Of a stretch of DNA of 64,000 nucleotides, positions 10,861 to 21,263 are shown piece after piece (the first letter of the stretch is position 1; each line of letters opens with the position of its first letter). Below the pieces are notes generated by a model. The model was given only the letters and a program-made list of their open reading frames with translations, searched no databases and was not told where the DNA came from. The position numbers and the translations under genes were made by a program. Source of the DNA: Prorocentrum cordatum (Eukaryota > Sar > Dinophyceae > Prorocentrales > Prorocentraceae). The stretch covers positions 663,501 to 727,500 of the forward strand of contig CAUYUJ010007224.1 in the NCBI GenBank assembly GCA_963575745.1, written 5' to 3'.

Positions 10861-11284
10861 TACGAATTACATCGAGCTGACCCGACGATGTTGGTTCCAC
10901 GCTTAAGGCTCGAGGTTCAAAGCTCTTCGATCGAGAAAGACAGGCAATGGATCTAGATTCGAAGTTCGACGATCGACGATTTCCTGAGTGCCCGGAGCCC
11001 TCCAGGCATTCTGGAAGCGACCAAAAAATTGATCTGTCTGGAGCTATTGCGACGTCTTCGGCGTGCCATGGGAACGCTCCTTACTTCCTCAAAGGACCTT
11101 CGCGCATGAAAAATCATCATTCATTCCCCAGTCTTGCGCACAAGCGTGCGCATTGGGCGAACGCGGTGTCAGCAGGCACCAGGGATATCAGAAAAATGAG
11201 TTGGTCGCCCGTCCAGGCTTCGATGTCCCCTTTGCTGAAGCAATGACTTATTGCTCTGCCAGGGAGGGTCCGGAGCAAGGCGCA
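10861..11284. other. No gene seen
   Basis: Mixed-composition sequence without recognisable protein similarity. A short GATCGA/TTCGA-rich patch lies at 10910-10980. Confidence 0.5.
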
Positions 11285-11372
11285 TGGCGCGAAGCGCCAA
11301 TGCAGTCTTGTGTGTATGTATGTGTATATATATATATATATATATTAAAAAGAGAGTGTGTGTGTGTGTGGC
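11285..11372 (+). repeat. GCGCGAAGCGC hairpin plus TA/TG tract
   Basis: TGGCGCGAAGCGCCA (11285-11299) is identical to 10088-10102 and is again followed by TG, then TA (11327-11345), then TG repeats. Confidence 0.9.
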
Positions 11373-12398
11373 GTATGTATGTGCGCGCGCGTATGCGTGC
11401 CGGAGTTCGGCTCGTGGGAGTTGTGGGCGCCTTTGGTTCTCTATGGCGCCCACTGGGCTTTCGGTTCGCAGGCGCCCCTGGGGCGCCCGTGGCCCCCCAG
11501 TGCGCTTTATGGGTTTGCGTCTCATGGCCAGAGTTGGCCATGCCGTGGGCGCCTCTTTGGCTCTATGAGTTGCCGAGCGCCACATACATTGCAAGGTACA
11601 TGCGCCGAGTATGCTCATACTTCTACCGACGATTTGACTCGGATCCCCCCCGCGCAGTTCGGGCGGGTGGCAATCGGGGGTGACCTAGAATGGGGGTGTG
11701 AAGAAAAGGGCCTTCAACGTACCCTGTAGGACACAATTCTGGCCCCTGCTGGCTCCAACAAGGGTCGTCAATAGCCCCGTGATGGCCGTTCTCGCCACCC
11801 CACATTCAGGCCACACCCGATTTAGGCAACCCACCATTACCACCCACCCGAGCGTTGGTTTTCCAGAACTAGAATGCACGATCGTTCATCCTCGACATCA
11901 AATTCATTATGCAAGCTTCGGCCGACTGGTATTGATTCCCCCCGCCATCCGTCTCAAATAATACAATGAGGTTCGCAGGCGTTGACCGAGCAAGCGCGAT
12001 GTGTGACAATCTGCATCTGACAGAGAAAGCGGGCCACCCGCGCGCGCATGTCGAGGCCATTCATGACCCGTTGTCTTTGAAGCGTGTCTTGGTAGAGTTG
12101 TCAAAACACAGAACACATAGGCTCTTCAATGCGCAATCCGCGTGCTCGCGCGGGCGCCCCTGCTCAAAACCAATGCTACGTCTATGTGCTTGCCACCTCT
12201 GCCAAACAAGGCCATGGCCGTCTCTGGCAAACTTGGAGCCATCTTGGAGGCCTCTTGGGCCGTCTGCTCGGTGCGGCGCCGATGCTACATGTTGCCCCTT
12301 TCCTCCCCCATCCATCCCCGCAGGCAAGCTTTGCATTAGTGTTTTCCCGCGTGTCCTGGGCAGGAACGGCTCCCCAGCCGTCCGGGATCAGTTTTAAA
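11373..12398. other. No gene seen
   Basis: A GGCGCCC-rich patch (11420-11500) resembles the island words. The rest has several short open frames without recognisable domains. Confidence 0.5.
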
Positions 12399-12548
12399 TC
12401 GGGCATGTTCCTCTAAAGGGGGAACATTCAAGGATAGTCCAGAAATTATCAGAGGACGATTTCTCGTGTTCTTTTAAATATTGTTGACAATGCTTCATGT
12501 TTTTTATTGTTCATTCCACAAGCCGCCAGTAGGAGGGCATGCCCAACC
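12399..12548. mobile_element. MITE-like element, copy A (150 bp)
   Basis: Imperfect terminal inverted repeats: left TCGGGCATGTTCCTC, right reading inward TTGGGCATGCCCTCC. It aligns with 29161-29306 and 38735-38883, best in the first ~50 and last ~30 nt. No transposase is encoded, so it would be non-autonomous. Confidence 0.7.
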
Positions 12549-12716
12549 TTCGATTAGTCGGTCCTTCCCCACGAGCATCGGCGCAGGGGGGGCGCACCGA
12601 CTTGGCATCGTCGATGCATCCTCGATGGATCGTCGCTCGGCCCCCGGTATCGAATTTGCATGTTTCCCGGGGGGGGCTATTGGGCAATTGTCGGCGATGA
12701 GTATGCGACTGGGGGT

Positions 12717-13078
12717 CGATGCGTTGCCTCCTCATCCTCCTCCTCCTCCTCCTCCTCGTCCTTCCCCTCCTCCTCCTCATCCCCCTCCTCCTCCTCCTCC
12801 TCCTCCTCCTCCTGCTCCTCGTCTTCCTCCTCCTCCTCCTCCTGCTGCTCCTCCTCCTCGTCCTCTTTTTTTGTTTCTCCTGTTCCTCCTCCTCTCCCTC
12901 CTCCTCCTCCTCCTCCTCCTCCTCCTCCCTCCTCCTCCTCTTCTCCCCCTCCTCCTCCTCCTCATCCTCATCCATTCCTCCTCCTCCTCCTCCTCCTCCT
13001 CCTCCTCCTCCCTCTTCCTTCCCCTCCTCCTCCTCATCCCCCTCCTCCTCCTCCTCCTCCTCTTCCTCCTCCATTCCT
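12717..13078 (+). repeat. (TCC)n tract, ~360 bp
   Basis: Almost pure pyrimidine TCC triplets with rare G or A. Every frame is open on both strands (Ser, Pro, Leu; Glu, Gly, Arg), so the 100-270-codon frames are not gene evidence. Confidence 0.95.
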
Positions 13079-13146
13079 TTGCCTTATTAATATCTTGTCC
13101 CTGTCGCACCCCGAGGCCAGTTTTTAGGGCGGGCGGGGCGTTTCGC

Positions 13147-13550
13147 CTGAGACTTCTTCACCATGTACGATTTGGGGTTTTAAAGATGGCAAGAGTTTCA
13201 CAGATGGAGGGCGGGCCGTTTTCAAAATGTGGCTCTCGCCGTAGCGCCGCGCACAGTCGTTTCAATATTTTCAAGAGCTTCACGGATTGATGGTGGGTCG
13301 TTTTCAAAATCTGGTTCTCGCCTAAGCGCCGCGCACATTCGATTTAAACATTGACATGTGTAAGAGTTTCACGGATTGAGGGCGGGTCGTTTGCAAAATG
13401 TGGTTCTCGCTTCAGCGCCGCGCACATCCATTTTAAACATGTATAAAAGTTTCAAGGATTGAGGGCAGGTGGTTTTCTAAATGTGGTTCTCGCCTTAGCG
13501 CCGCGCACATTCGTTTTGAACGTTTGCAAGAGTATCACGGATATCCATGA
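13147..13550 (+). repeat. 82-89-bp tandem repeat, four units
   Basis: Anchors GCGCCGCGCACA start at 13244, 13326, 13415 and 13498. Each unit contains AGAGTTTCACGGATTGAGG, GGTCGTTTTCAAAATGTGG and CTCGC. The lead-in at 13147 carries GCCTGAGACTTCTTCAC, the core shared with other arrays in this window. Confidence 0.9.
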
Positions 13551-14860
13551 TCAGCGTACCAGAGATGGTGTTTGGGAGGTATTCATGATTATGCGGATGC
13601 AGCAGTTATTTTGATTCGTGGTGTCGAAGTCCCACAGGTAACGTTCTGGCACGACTCCAGATCGTCAGGGCGCAGCAGTCCGGTTGATCCGAGGCGTCGA
13701 AATCCCGAGAACAATGTTTTGGCATGCTTCAAGGTATTCAAACGGATGTCTTCCAACGAGGCAGTTCCCTCAATGGAAATGAACCGTTGCAGGGGCCTGT
13801 GAAGAGGGAGCTTGGAGGGAGGGGTAATTCCAACATCGTTGATGACTCTTGGGTTTGCACTGGTCCTCCTCCTCCTCCTCCTCCTCCTCCTCCTCCTCCT
13901 CCTCCTCATCCCCCCCCCCGTCCCTCGACGGATCGGGCATGGGGGCCGAGCTTTTGGCACGCTGGCGGCCCTGTGCGGGGACTCCCGGACGGCCTCTCGC
14001 GGCCTCGGCCGGAGCCGCCTCGAGCAGGAAGGGGCGGGCAGATCCCCATCCCAGGTGGTCTTCGGGCCACAGCTCGGGCAGCTGGCGGCCGTTCGGGACG
14101 ATCCCGGCGGCCCCGGAACGCTCCCGGCGAGGCGCAGCTGAAAAACCACCGAGGACCTCGGACGTGATCTGAGACGTCCGGGGGGTCGACGCGCCCCCTT
14201 CCCCTCAGCGTTGCCCCTGAGTGCCCCCCTAGTCTCCCCTCTTCTTGGCGAACGAACAACGCGCACACACACACCCATAATGGGGGGTGGGGGGAGAAGG
14301 ACTGATCATGGGTACCGGCGGGGGTGTCGGACCCAGGGGGTCTCCCGTTCGAGCAGGGGCCCCCATCTGACAGCGCGCGCCCACAGCCCCCTTTGTCCCC
14401 CCAACGGGTATTTGTGTGTTGGTCGTTGTCCACCACCCACCCAACCACCCCAGCCCAACCGGAAGGCCCCAATCTGCCCTCCCTTCCCGGTGTGTGGGGG
14501 GGTGGGGGGTCGGGACACATGGGAAAAACAACTGTGCGTGGAACCCGTGCCCCCCCCCCAACCCGAAGCGCGTGTCTTCGGGTTGGGCTGGGGGTGGAGG
14601 GCCTGGCAGGTCTAGCCAGGTGCGCGTCCCCTCATTGAAGGCCCCCCTCTCCCCGCGGGCCTTCCTCGGCCGGCGGGGGCACCGCAGGGGGCAGCCCCGC
14701 GTCGTGCGCGGCCGCCGCGTGCCCCCGTGTGCGGCCGCCGCGTGCCCCCTCGGGCTCGGCCCTGCGCGCCCGCCGCCCGTCGCGCGCCGGAGGGCGACCG
14801 CGCCCAGCGCCGCGAAAAGCTGCAGAGCTCGGGGGCGTCCGCGAGGGGGGCTCGGACCCC
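13551..14860. other. No gene recognised; (CTC)n at 13862-13910
   Basis: Contains a CTC tract and GC-rich sequence. At 14090-14140 the minus strand carries CAGCTGCGCCTCGCC then GGAGCGTTCCGG, similar to 58570-58600 and 16600-16620 (+). G/C homopolymer-rich DNA at 14230-14570 has no domain. Confidence 0.5.
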
Positions 14861-15055
14861 GAGGTCAAGCAGTGGCGAAGCGTCCCAGCGTGCCTGCAGG
14901 CCCACCCAGGAGTGTTCCAAGACGCTTTCGTGGTCTGCACGACCTGTTCTCAGAACAGTTCTGGCGGAGACTGTCTTGTTTTCAACACACCGGGTGACTG
15001 TTCTAAGAACATGGTTTTCGTTCTTGGAACCTTTGTGGGTTGTTTCGCAGGAAGT
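14861..15055 (+). repeat. TTCTAAGAA dispersed repeat, copy 1
   Basis: One of three diverged copies (also 16082-16318 and 35241-35481). Shared order: AGTGGCGAAGCGTCC, then TGTTC, GCACGA, TTCTGGC(G/T)GAGAC, then GTTCTAAGAACAT. The palindrome TGTTCTAAGAACA is at 14998-15010. Confidence 0.75.
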
Positions 15056-15180
15056 TCGGGCCGCGGGACCCTCACGGGTCGATCCGACTCGAGAAATGGT
15101 GCGGAAAGATGGGGTCCCAGGCTCCCGGTGGTGATTTTTTAACGATGTTGCCGTTTTGCTGCAGCGCCAGATCTCAGGGG
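15056..15180 (+). repeat. ~125-bp dispersed repeat, copy 1
   Basis: Aligns with 43649-43769: CGGGACCCTCAC, GATCCG/TCGGTCC, CGGAAAGATG, then GATGTTG and CCAGATCTCAGG at the 3' end. It ends at a TTTTGCTGCAG acceptor-like site. Confidence 0.65.
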
Positions 15181-16081
15181 AGACCGGAAAGCTTATTCAC
15201 ACAAGCCACGATCCCGACAACGGCATCCAGCAGAAGGTGGCTGAGGTACAGCAGATTGTGAAGTGTCGCTGGGCGTCGCCGCCAGAGCTCTGCAACTACG
15301 ACCCTGCCTATGCATATAAGCGAGGCGTTCCAGAAAGGGCCTCTCCTTCGAGGATGGGAGGAGTAGCCCTCGGCGGAAAGGGTGGCGGAAGTAAAACGAG
15401 GGCGCCTCCGCAGGCGGAAGGTCGGCGGAAGTTGGCGGAAGTAAGAAGCTGTCCTGCAAGAGGACAACCGTTGTTGGTTCAGGGTCTCCGGAGCCCGTTA
15501 CGTAACACCCCGCAGTTGCGGATAAGATCGAGGGGGCTGGCGCAGGGTGGGTCGCGGGTGGGTCGCGGAGTGGGTGGCAGGCGGGTCGCGGGCGGGTCGC
15601 GGGCGAGGACGACGACAACGCAGCAACAACGCAACAAGCAGAACCCACCGCCTGGAACGCCACTCCTGCCACGCCATCAGGGACAATGAATGACCGTTCG
15701 AAGCGTGGCCCCGGGCGGTGGAATCTGACTGGGGCTGGGAGGGGTTGGTACACAGCAAAGACGTGATCCCTTGGCGATGCCGGGCGTGAGCAGGGCTGGG
15801 GGGGGGAGGGGGAGAGGTGGCTGGTGGCGTCCCGATTCGCGTTGGCGCCGTCTGGCGATGCGTAGGACTGGCTCATTTTCAGACGGAGCTGGCGCGAATC
15901 GCGACGTGACCAGGGGGGGAGGAGGGACGGGGGGCGGGGCCGGCCATCGCGAATAATAGGAAACACGGTGTCTAGGGTGGGGGCTCCGAGACCAGTCGTC
16001 GCCGTCGTCGCCCTCGAGGTTTTCGGAAGGCTTCGTGGGTTCTTGGAGGTCTTCTCGCATCTCTGCTCGTGTCCACGCCGT
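15181..16081. other. No recognised gene; exon-like frame and GGGTCGCGGGC repeat
   Basis: After TTTGCTGCAG (to ~15165) a frame runs through 15335 with ordinary protein composition (motifs GKLIHTSHDPDNG, VQQIVKCRW); I do not recognise it. At 15541-15605 GGGTCGCGGGC repeats five to six times. The rest is GC-rich without domains. Confidence 0.4.
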
Positions 16082-16318
16082 CTCAAGCAGTTGCGAGGCG
16101 TCCTGGCTTGCGAATGGGCCCACCAAATAATGTTCTCATAACCTCTGTGTTTGCACGACATGTTATGAGAACAATTCTGGCTGAGACCGTCCTCTTTTCA
16201 TACATCGGCTTGACTGGATACGAACATTGTTTCTGTGTCTAAACAAATCGTATGCCCTAAGAAGAACATGTCGTGGTAGGCCTACGGGACTGCCGGAACG
16301 GTCGGTCCCTGCTCAACC
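16082..16318 (+). repeat. TTCTAAGAA dispersed repeat, copy 2
   Basis: Aligns with copies 1 and 3. Like copy 3 it continues into TCGTGGTAGGCCTA and GGTCGGTCCCTGCTCAACC, so the fuller element is ~240 bp. Confidence 0.8.
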
Positions 16319-16914
16319 GTCGTCGTGCGAATTGCGGGGCCCCAGAATATACACCATTCCCGCCTCCCTCACCCCCTCCCTCCCCCGGGAGAGAAGGAAG
16401 GAAGAGAGGAGGCTGGAGGAGGGGAAGGCGGATGCAGGTGGTGGTGGTGGATACTTTTGGGGCCCCCGCGAATCTGGCGGGCAGGCGCGGGGTCATCCCT
16501 GGGCGGACGCGCCCGCCTGGAGGCCAGAGCGCCCGGCCTTCGGAGCGCCCGGTGGGAGGAGGGGATTCTGTCGTCCCGGGATGCAGTTCCGGCAGCGGCG
16601 CGTCGTCGAGGGCGTTCCCCGGGGCGCCCGCATCGTCTCGAACGGCCGCGGTGCCCGCCGAGTTAGGACCGGAAGCCCAGGCCCCCTCGGGCGATGAAAG
16701 AATCACGACGGGAAGCTTTCCACTATTTTCAGCCTCGAGGGGCCCTTGCCGGGCCCTGGAAGCGTTGAGAAACGGCGCAGGCTGAAGAACCAGTCCCGGG
16801 GAATGGGAGACTTCCAGGGGTCGACGTCATCAAAATTACTCCGACGGAAGGACCCCACATGAGAATCTCTTTAGCTTGCATGGGGGTATCCTCCTGCCCC
16901 TTCCCTTCTCCCAC
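16319..16914. other. No gene seen
   Basis: GC-rich. A GAGGGCGTTCC-type segment at 16600-16650 is shared with 14090 (-) and 58575 (+). Confidence 0.5.
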
Positions 16915-17490
16915 CTACTCTTGCCTCCTCGTTCTCCTCCTGTCTGCTCCTCCTCCTGCCTCAATCCCTGCCTCTTCCTCCTCTTCTTGCCTCCTCCACC
17001 TCCTCCCCCTCCCCCTCGTTATGCTTCCTCCCCCCCATTCCCCCTGCCCCTCCTGCCTCCTGCCTCCTCCTCCTGCTCTCCCTCTCCCCTCCTCCTCCTC
17101 CTCCTCCTCATCCCCTGTCCTCCTCCTCTCCCTCTCCCTCATCCGCTTCCTCCTCCTCCTCCTCCTCCTCCTCCTCCTCCTCCTCCTCCTCCTCCTCCTC
17201 GTTTCCATATTCCTCCCCCCTCCTCCCCCCCCCTCCTCCTCCTCCTCCTCCTCCTCCTCCTGCCTCCTCCTTAGGCCTCCTGCCCCCTCCTGGGGCCTCC
17301 TGGGGCCTCTTGGGGCCTCCTGGAGCCTTCTGGGCCTTCCGGGACCTACTGGGGCCTCCTCGGGCATTCCTCCTCCTCCTTTTCCTCCTCGTCCTTCCTC
17401 CCCTCAGCCTCTTCCTCTTCCTGCTTTCCTGTCTCGTCCTGCATCATCCCTCCTCCTTTTCCTGGCAATCCTCCTCCTCCTCGTCCTCGT
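16915..17490 (+). repeat. (TCC)n tract with GGCCTCCTGGG words
   Basis: TCC/CTC triplets, purest at 17145-17205, then GGGGCCTCCTGG words at 17280-17365 like those of the islands. Long open frames are composition effects. Confidence 0.9.
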
Positions 17491-17599
17491 GCGGAACACG
17501 ACCCAGAGGAAGCGCACGACGTGCGTCCCAGCCGATACGCGCCGGAGGACGACCCAGAGGAAGCGCGCGCCGGAGGATGACCCGGAGGAACCACGTGAG

Positions 17600-18907
17600 C
17601 TGCGGGACCCATAGGAAGGCTCCCGCCTGACGCGTCATCACAATTCACTCACAGACGAGGGTCCCGCTTGATACTTCTTCCAAATTCACACCTGAGGAGC
17701 CCAAAAGTGACGACAGGTACAGGAATCCGATGACCCGCTCGGATTAGTAACATGATCTGCGGGCCCCATAGGGAGGGGGCTCCCGCGTGAGACTTGCTCG
17801 CAATTCACTGACAAACGATGCTCCCGCCTGATACTTCCTCCAAATTCAGACCTGAGGAGCCCAAAAGTGACGACAGATACAGGAATCCGATGACCCGCTT
17901 GGATTCGTAACATGATCTGCGGGCCCCATAGGGAGGGGGCTCCCGCTTGAGACTTCTTTACAATTCACTCACAGACGAGGTTCCCGCTTGATACTTCCTT
18001 CAAATTCAGACCTGAGGAGCCCAAAAGTGACGACAGATACAAGAATCCGATCGCCCGCTTTGATTAATAACGTGATCTGCGGGCCCCATAGGGAGGGGGC
18101 TCCCGCCTGAGACTTGCTCGCAAGTCACTGACAAACGAGGCTCCCGCCTGATACTTCCTCCAAATTCAGACCTGAGGAGCCCAAAAGTGACGCCAGGTAC
18201 AGGAATCCGATGACCCGCTCGGATTACTAACATGATCTGCGGGCCCCACGGACGAGGCTCCCGCTTGATACTTCCTCCAAATTCAGACCTGAGGAGCCCA
18301 AAAGTGACGACAGCTACAGGAATCCGATGACCCGCTCGGATTAGTAACATGATCTGCAGGCCTCATAGGGAGGGGACTCTCGCCTGACGCGTCCTCACAA
18401 TTTACTCACAGACGAATGTCCCGCTTGATACTTCTTCCAAATTCACACCTGAGGAGCCCAAAAGTGACGACAGGTACAGGAATCCGATGACCCGCTCGGA
18501 TTAGTAACATGATCTGCGGGCCCCATAGGGAGGGGGCTCCCGCCTGAGACTTGCTCGCAATTCACTGACAAACGAGGCTCCCGCCTGATACTTCCTCCAA
18601 ATTCAGACCTGAGGAGCCCAAAAGTGACGACAGTTACAGGAATCCGATGACCCGCTCGGATTAGTAACATGATCTGCGGGCCCCATAGGGAGGGGGCTCC
18701 CGCCTGAGACTTCCTCACAATTCACTCACAGACGAGGTTCCCGCTTGATACTTCCTCCAAATTCAGACCTGAGGAGCCCAAGAAGTGACGACAGTTTCAG
18801 GAATCCGATGACCCGCTCGGATTAGTAACATGATCTGCGGGCCCCATAGGGAGGGGGCTCCCGCCTGAGACTTCCTCACAATTCACTCACAGGCGAGGCT
18901 CCCTCTT
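17600..18907 (+). repeat. 160-bp satellite, eight anchor units
   Basis: The anchor CCTGAGGAGCCCAAAAGTGACG starts near 17691, 17851, 18011, 18171, 18288, 18448, 18608 and 18768. Seven gaps are 160, 160, 160, 117, 160, 160 and 160 bp. Each unit contains two diverged copies of the GCTCCCGCYTGAKACTTCCT core, AGGAATCCGATGACCCGCT, and CATGATCTGCGGGCC. The 117-bp unit lacks one ~43-bp core monomer. Confidence 0.95.
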
Positions 18908-18984
18908 GGTGGATGATGGTGATGGGATGATGACGACGGTGTTTGATGATGATATATGATTGATGATGATGATGATGATGATGT

Positions 18985-19015
<31 letters not shown>

Positions 19016-19017
19016 AC
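18908..19017 (+). repeat. (GAT)n tract
   Basis: GAT/TGA triplets directly abut the end of the 160-bp array. Confidence 0.95.
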
Positions 19018-19119
19018 CGTACAGTACAGCTTTAATTGGTTTCGGAATTATTTCTGTAGTGCGCACTGTATGCAATTACATCAATAATTGTGTCGGGAAT
19101 TAATAATGTAGGCTCGAAA

Positions 19120-19599
19120 TATTGCCAAGAGCATTTTGGTTATGCATTTCTATTGAGTTGGGAAGTTAGAAAGGAATTCGATAAGGAATTTCCTGAGTTA
19201 GAAAGGAATTTGAATACCAGAGATAGTTCTGAACCTCAAAGACAATCGAGTCCGAATTGCCCGAGGAAGCCAGGGCCAGGAAGGGAAAAAGGAGTTATAA
19301 AGGAATTCGATAAGGACATTCAAGAGTTAGAAAGGAATGTTGTTTTTTTGGTTGTTGTTTTTTTACGACGCCGAGAGGTCTGAGCCAGGAAGGGAAAAAC
19401 GAGTTAGAAAGGAATTTGATAAGGAAATTCAAGAGTTAGCAAGCAAGGAATTTCGTTTTTTTTGTTTCTGTTTTGTTTTGTTTTTTTTTAAGACGCCGAG
19501 AGGTCTGGGCCAGGAAGGGAAAATGAGTTAGAAAGTGATTTAATAAGGAATTTCAAGAGTTAGAAAGGAATTTCGTTTTTTGGTGTTGTTTTTCGTTTC

Positions 19600-19682
<83 letters not shown>

Positions 19683-20770
19683 CACGACGCCGAGAGGTTT
19701 GGGCCAGGACGGATAAGGAGTTAGAAAGGAATTTAATTAGGAATTTCAAGGGTTAGAAAGGAATTTTGTTTTTTTTTTTTTTCTGTGTTGTTTTTTTGTT
19801 TTGTTTTTTATTTACGACGCCGAGAGGTCTGGGCCAGGAAGGAAAAAGGAGTTAGAAAGGAATTCAATAAGGAATTTCAAGAGTTAGAAAGGATTTTGTT
19901 TTTTGGGGGGTTGTTTTTTTTTGTTCTGTTTTTTTTACGACGTCGTAAAAAACAAAACAAAAAACAGCCACCAAAAATAAATTTCTTTCTAACTCTTGAA
20001 ATTCCTTAATAATTGTTTCTAACTCCTTTTTTCCTTCCTGGCCCAGACCTCTCGGTGTCGTTTCAAAAAACAAAACAAAAATAATCAAAAAAAGCGAAAT
20101 TCCTTTCTAATCTTGATATTCCTTATTAAATTCCTTTTTAACTCCTTTTTCTTTCCTGGCCCAGACCTCTCGGCGTCGTAAAAAAACCAAACAAAAAACA
20201 ATTTCCAAAAAAACGAAATTCCTTTCTAACTCTTGAAATTCCTTATTAAATTCCTTTCTAACTCCTTTTTCCTTCCTGGCCCAAACCTTTCGGCGTCGTA
20301 GAAAACAAAACAAAAAACCACCACCAAAAACGAAATTCCTTTCTAACTCTTGAAATTCCTTTTTAAATTCATTTCTAACTCCTTTTTCCTTCCTGGCCCA
20401 GACCTCCCGGCGTTCTTCTTTTTTGTTTAAAAACAACACCCAAAACGAAATTCCCTTCTAACTCTGGAAATTCCTTATCAATTTCCTTTCTAACTCCTTT
20501 TTTTCCTTCCTGGCCCAGACATCTCGGCGTCGTTAAAAAAACAAAAAAAAACGACCCCAACAACGAAATTCCTTTCTAACTCTTGAAATTCCTTATCAAA
20601 TTCCTTTCTAACTCCTTTTTCTTCCCCGGCCCAGACCTCCTGGCGTCGTAAAAAAACAAATTTAACGCAAAAAAAACTGAATTCCTTTCTAACTTCTGAA
20701 ATCCCTTATCAAATTCCTTTCTAACTCCTTTTTCCTTCCTGGCCCAGACCTCCCGGCGTCGTAAAACACA
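19120..20770. repeat. Head-to-head inverted tandem array
   Basis: Left of 19942, + strand units contain ACGACGCCGAGAGGTCTGGG, CCAGGAAGG, GGAGTTAGAAAGGAAT and AAGGAATTTCAAGAGTTAG, then a T tract. Right of it, the same ~118-bp units run on the minus strand; anchors lie near 20053, 20171, 20291, 20409, 20525, 20642 and 20755. The junction is the perfect 22-nt palindrome at 19931-19952 (TTTTTTACGAC and its complement). Each half is ~0.8 kb. Confidence 0.9.
19601..19682 (+). repeat. 82-nt poly(T) run
   Basis: An uninterrupted run of 82 T within one unit of the inverted array; other units carry 8-15 T at this place. The true length may be affected by sequencing. Confidence 0.95.
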
Positions 20771-20795
20771 GTAAAAACGCCGCGCGAAAACTTCG

Positions 20796-20905
20796 TCGCA
20801 GCTACAGCTACAGCTACAGCTACAGCATTAATTGCTCAGCGAATTATTTACTGTAGCACCCTACAGTACAGCTGCAGCATTAATTGCTCAGCGAATTATT
20901 TCTGT
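20796..20905 (+). repeat. (TACAGC)n and 52-bp duplication
   Basis: Four to five TACAGC units, then CAGCATTAATTGCTCAGCG at 20823 and again at 20875 (period 52). The other flank of the inverted array (19020-19085) has a related TACAGTACAGC, TTAATTG, GGAATTATTTCTGTAG. Confidence 0.85.
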
Positions 20906-20917
20906 TAGGGAAAAAAT

Positions 20918-21075
20918 CAATGATACTGATGATGATGATGATGATGATGATGATGGTGATGATGGTGGTGGTGGTGATGATGACGACGTGATGATGATGA
21001 TGATGATGATGCTGATGATGATGATGGTGGTGATGATGAGTGGGGAGTGATGGTGATGGTGATGATGATGCGGAG
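20918..21075 (+). repeat. (GAT)n tract
   Basis: GAT/GGT/GAC triplets between the inverted array and the 77-bp minisatellite. With 18908-19017 it brackets the inverted array. Confidence 0.95.
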
Positions 21076-21263
21076 GAGGAAGCAAAGAAGAGCAGAGGAA
21101 AGGGAGTTGGACGAGAGATCCTGCGCGGAGGGTGTGCAGAGAAAACAAGAACCCCACTTAGGATGTGGGGAAAATTAGCCTGGCGAAGGACCCAACCATA
21201 TGCAACTGTGAATACCGCAAGTGTGAATACCGTTTTCGGCGGCGCTACCTCTGGGTAGTGGAG

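Noticed and set aside
12481-13290. Ser/Pro/Leu- and Glu-rich frames of 100-270 codons over TCC tracts (also at 16859, 24612, 30184, 37021, 40087)
   Set aside because: Trinucleotide tracts are open in every frame on both strands; the peptides are homopolymers. The real exons nearby were recognised from non-repeat motifs.
17600-18907. CRISPR-like array
   Set aside because: Units are 160 bp with no unique spacers of constant length; the setting is eukaryotic; no cas genes.
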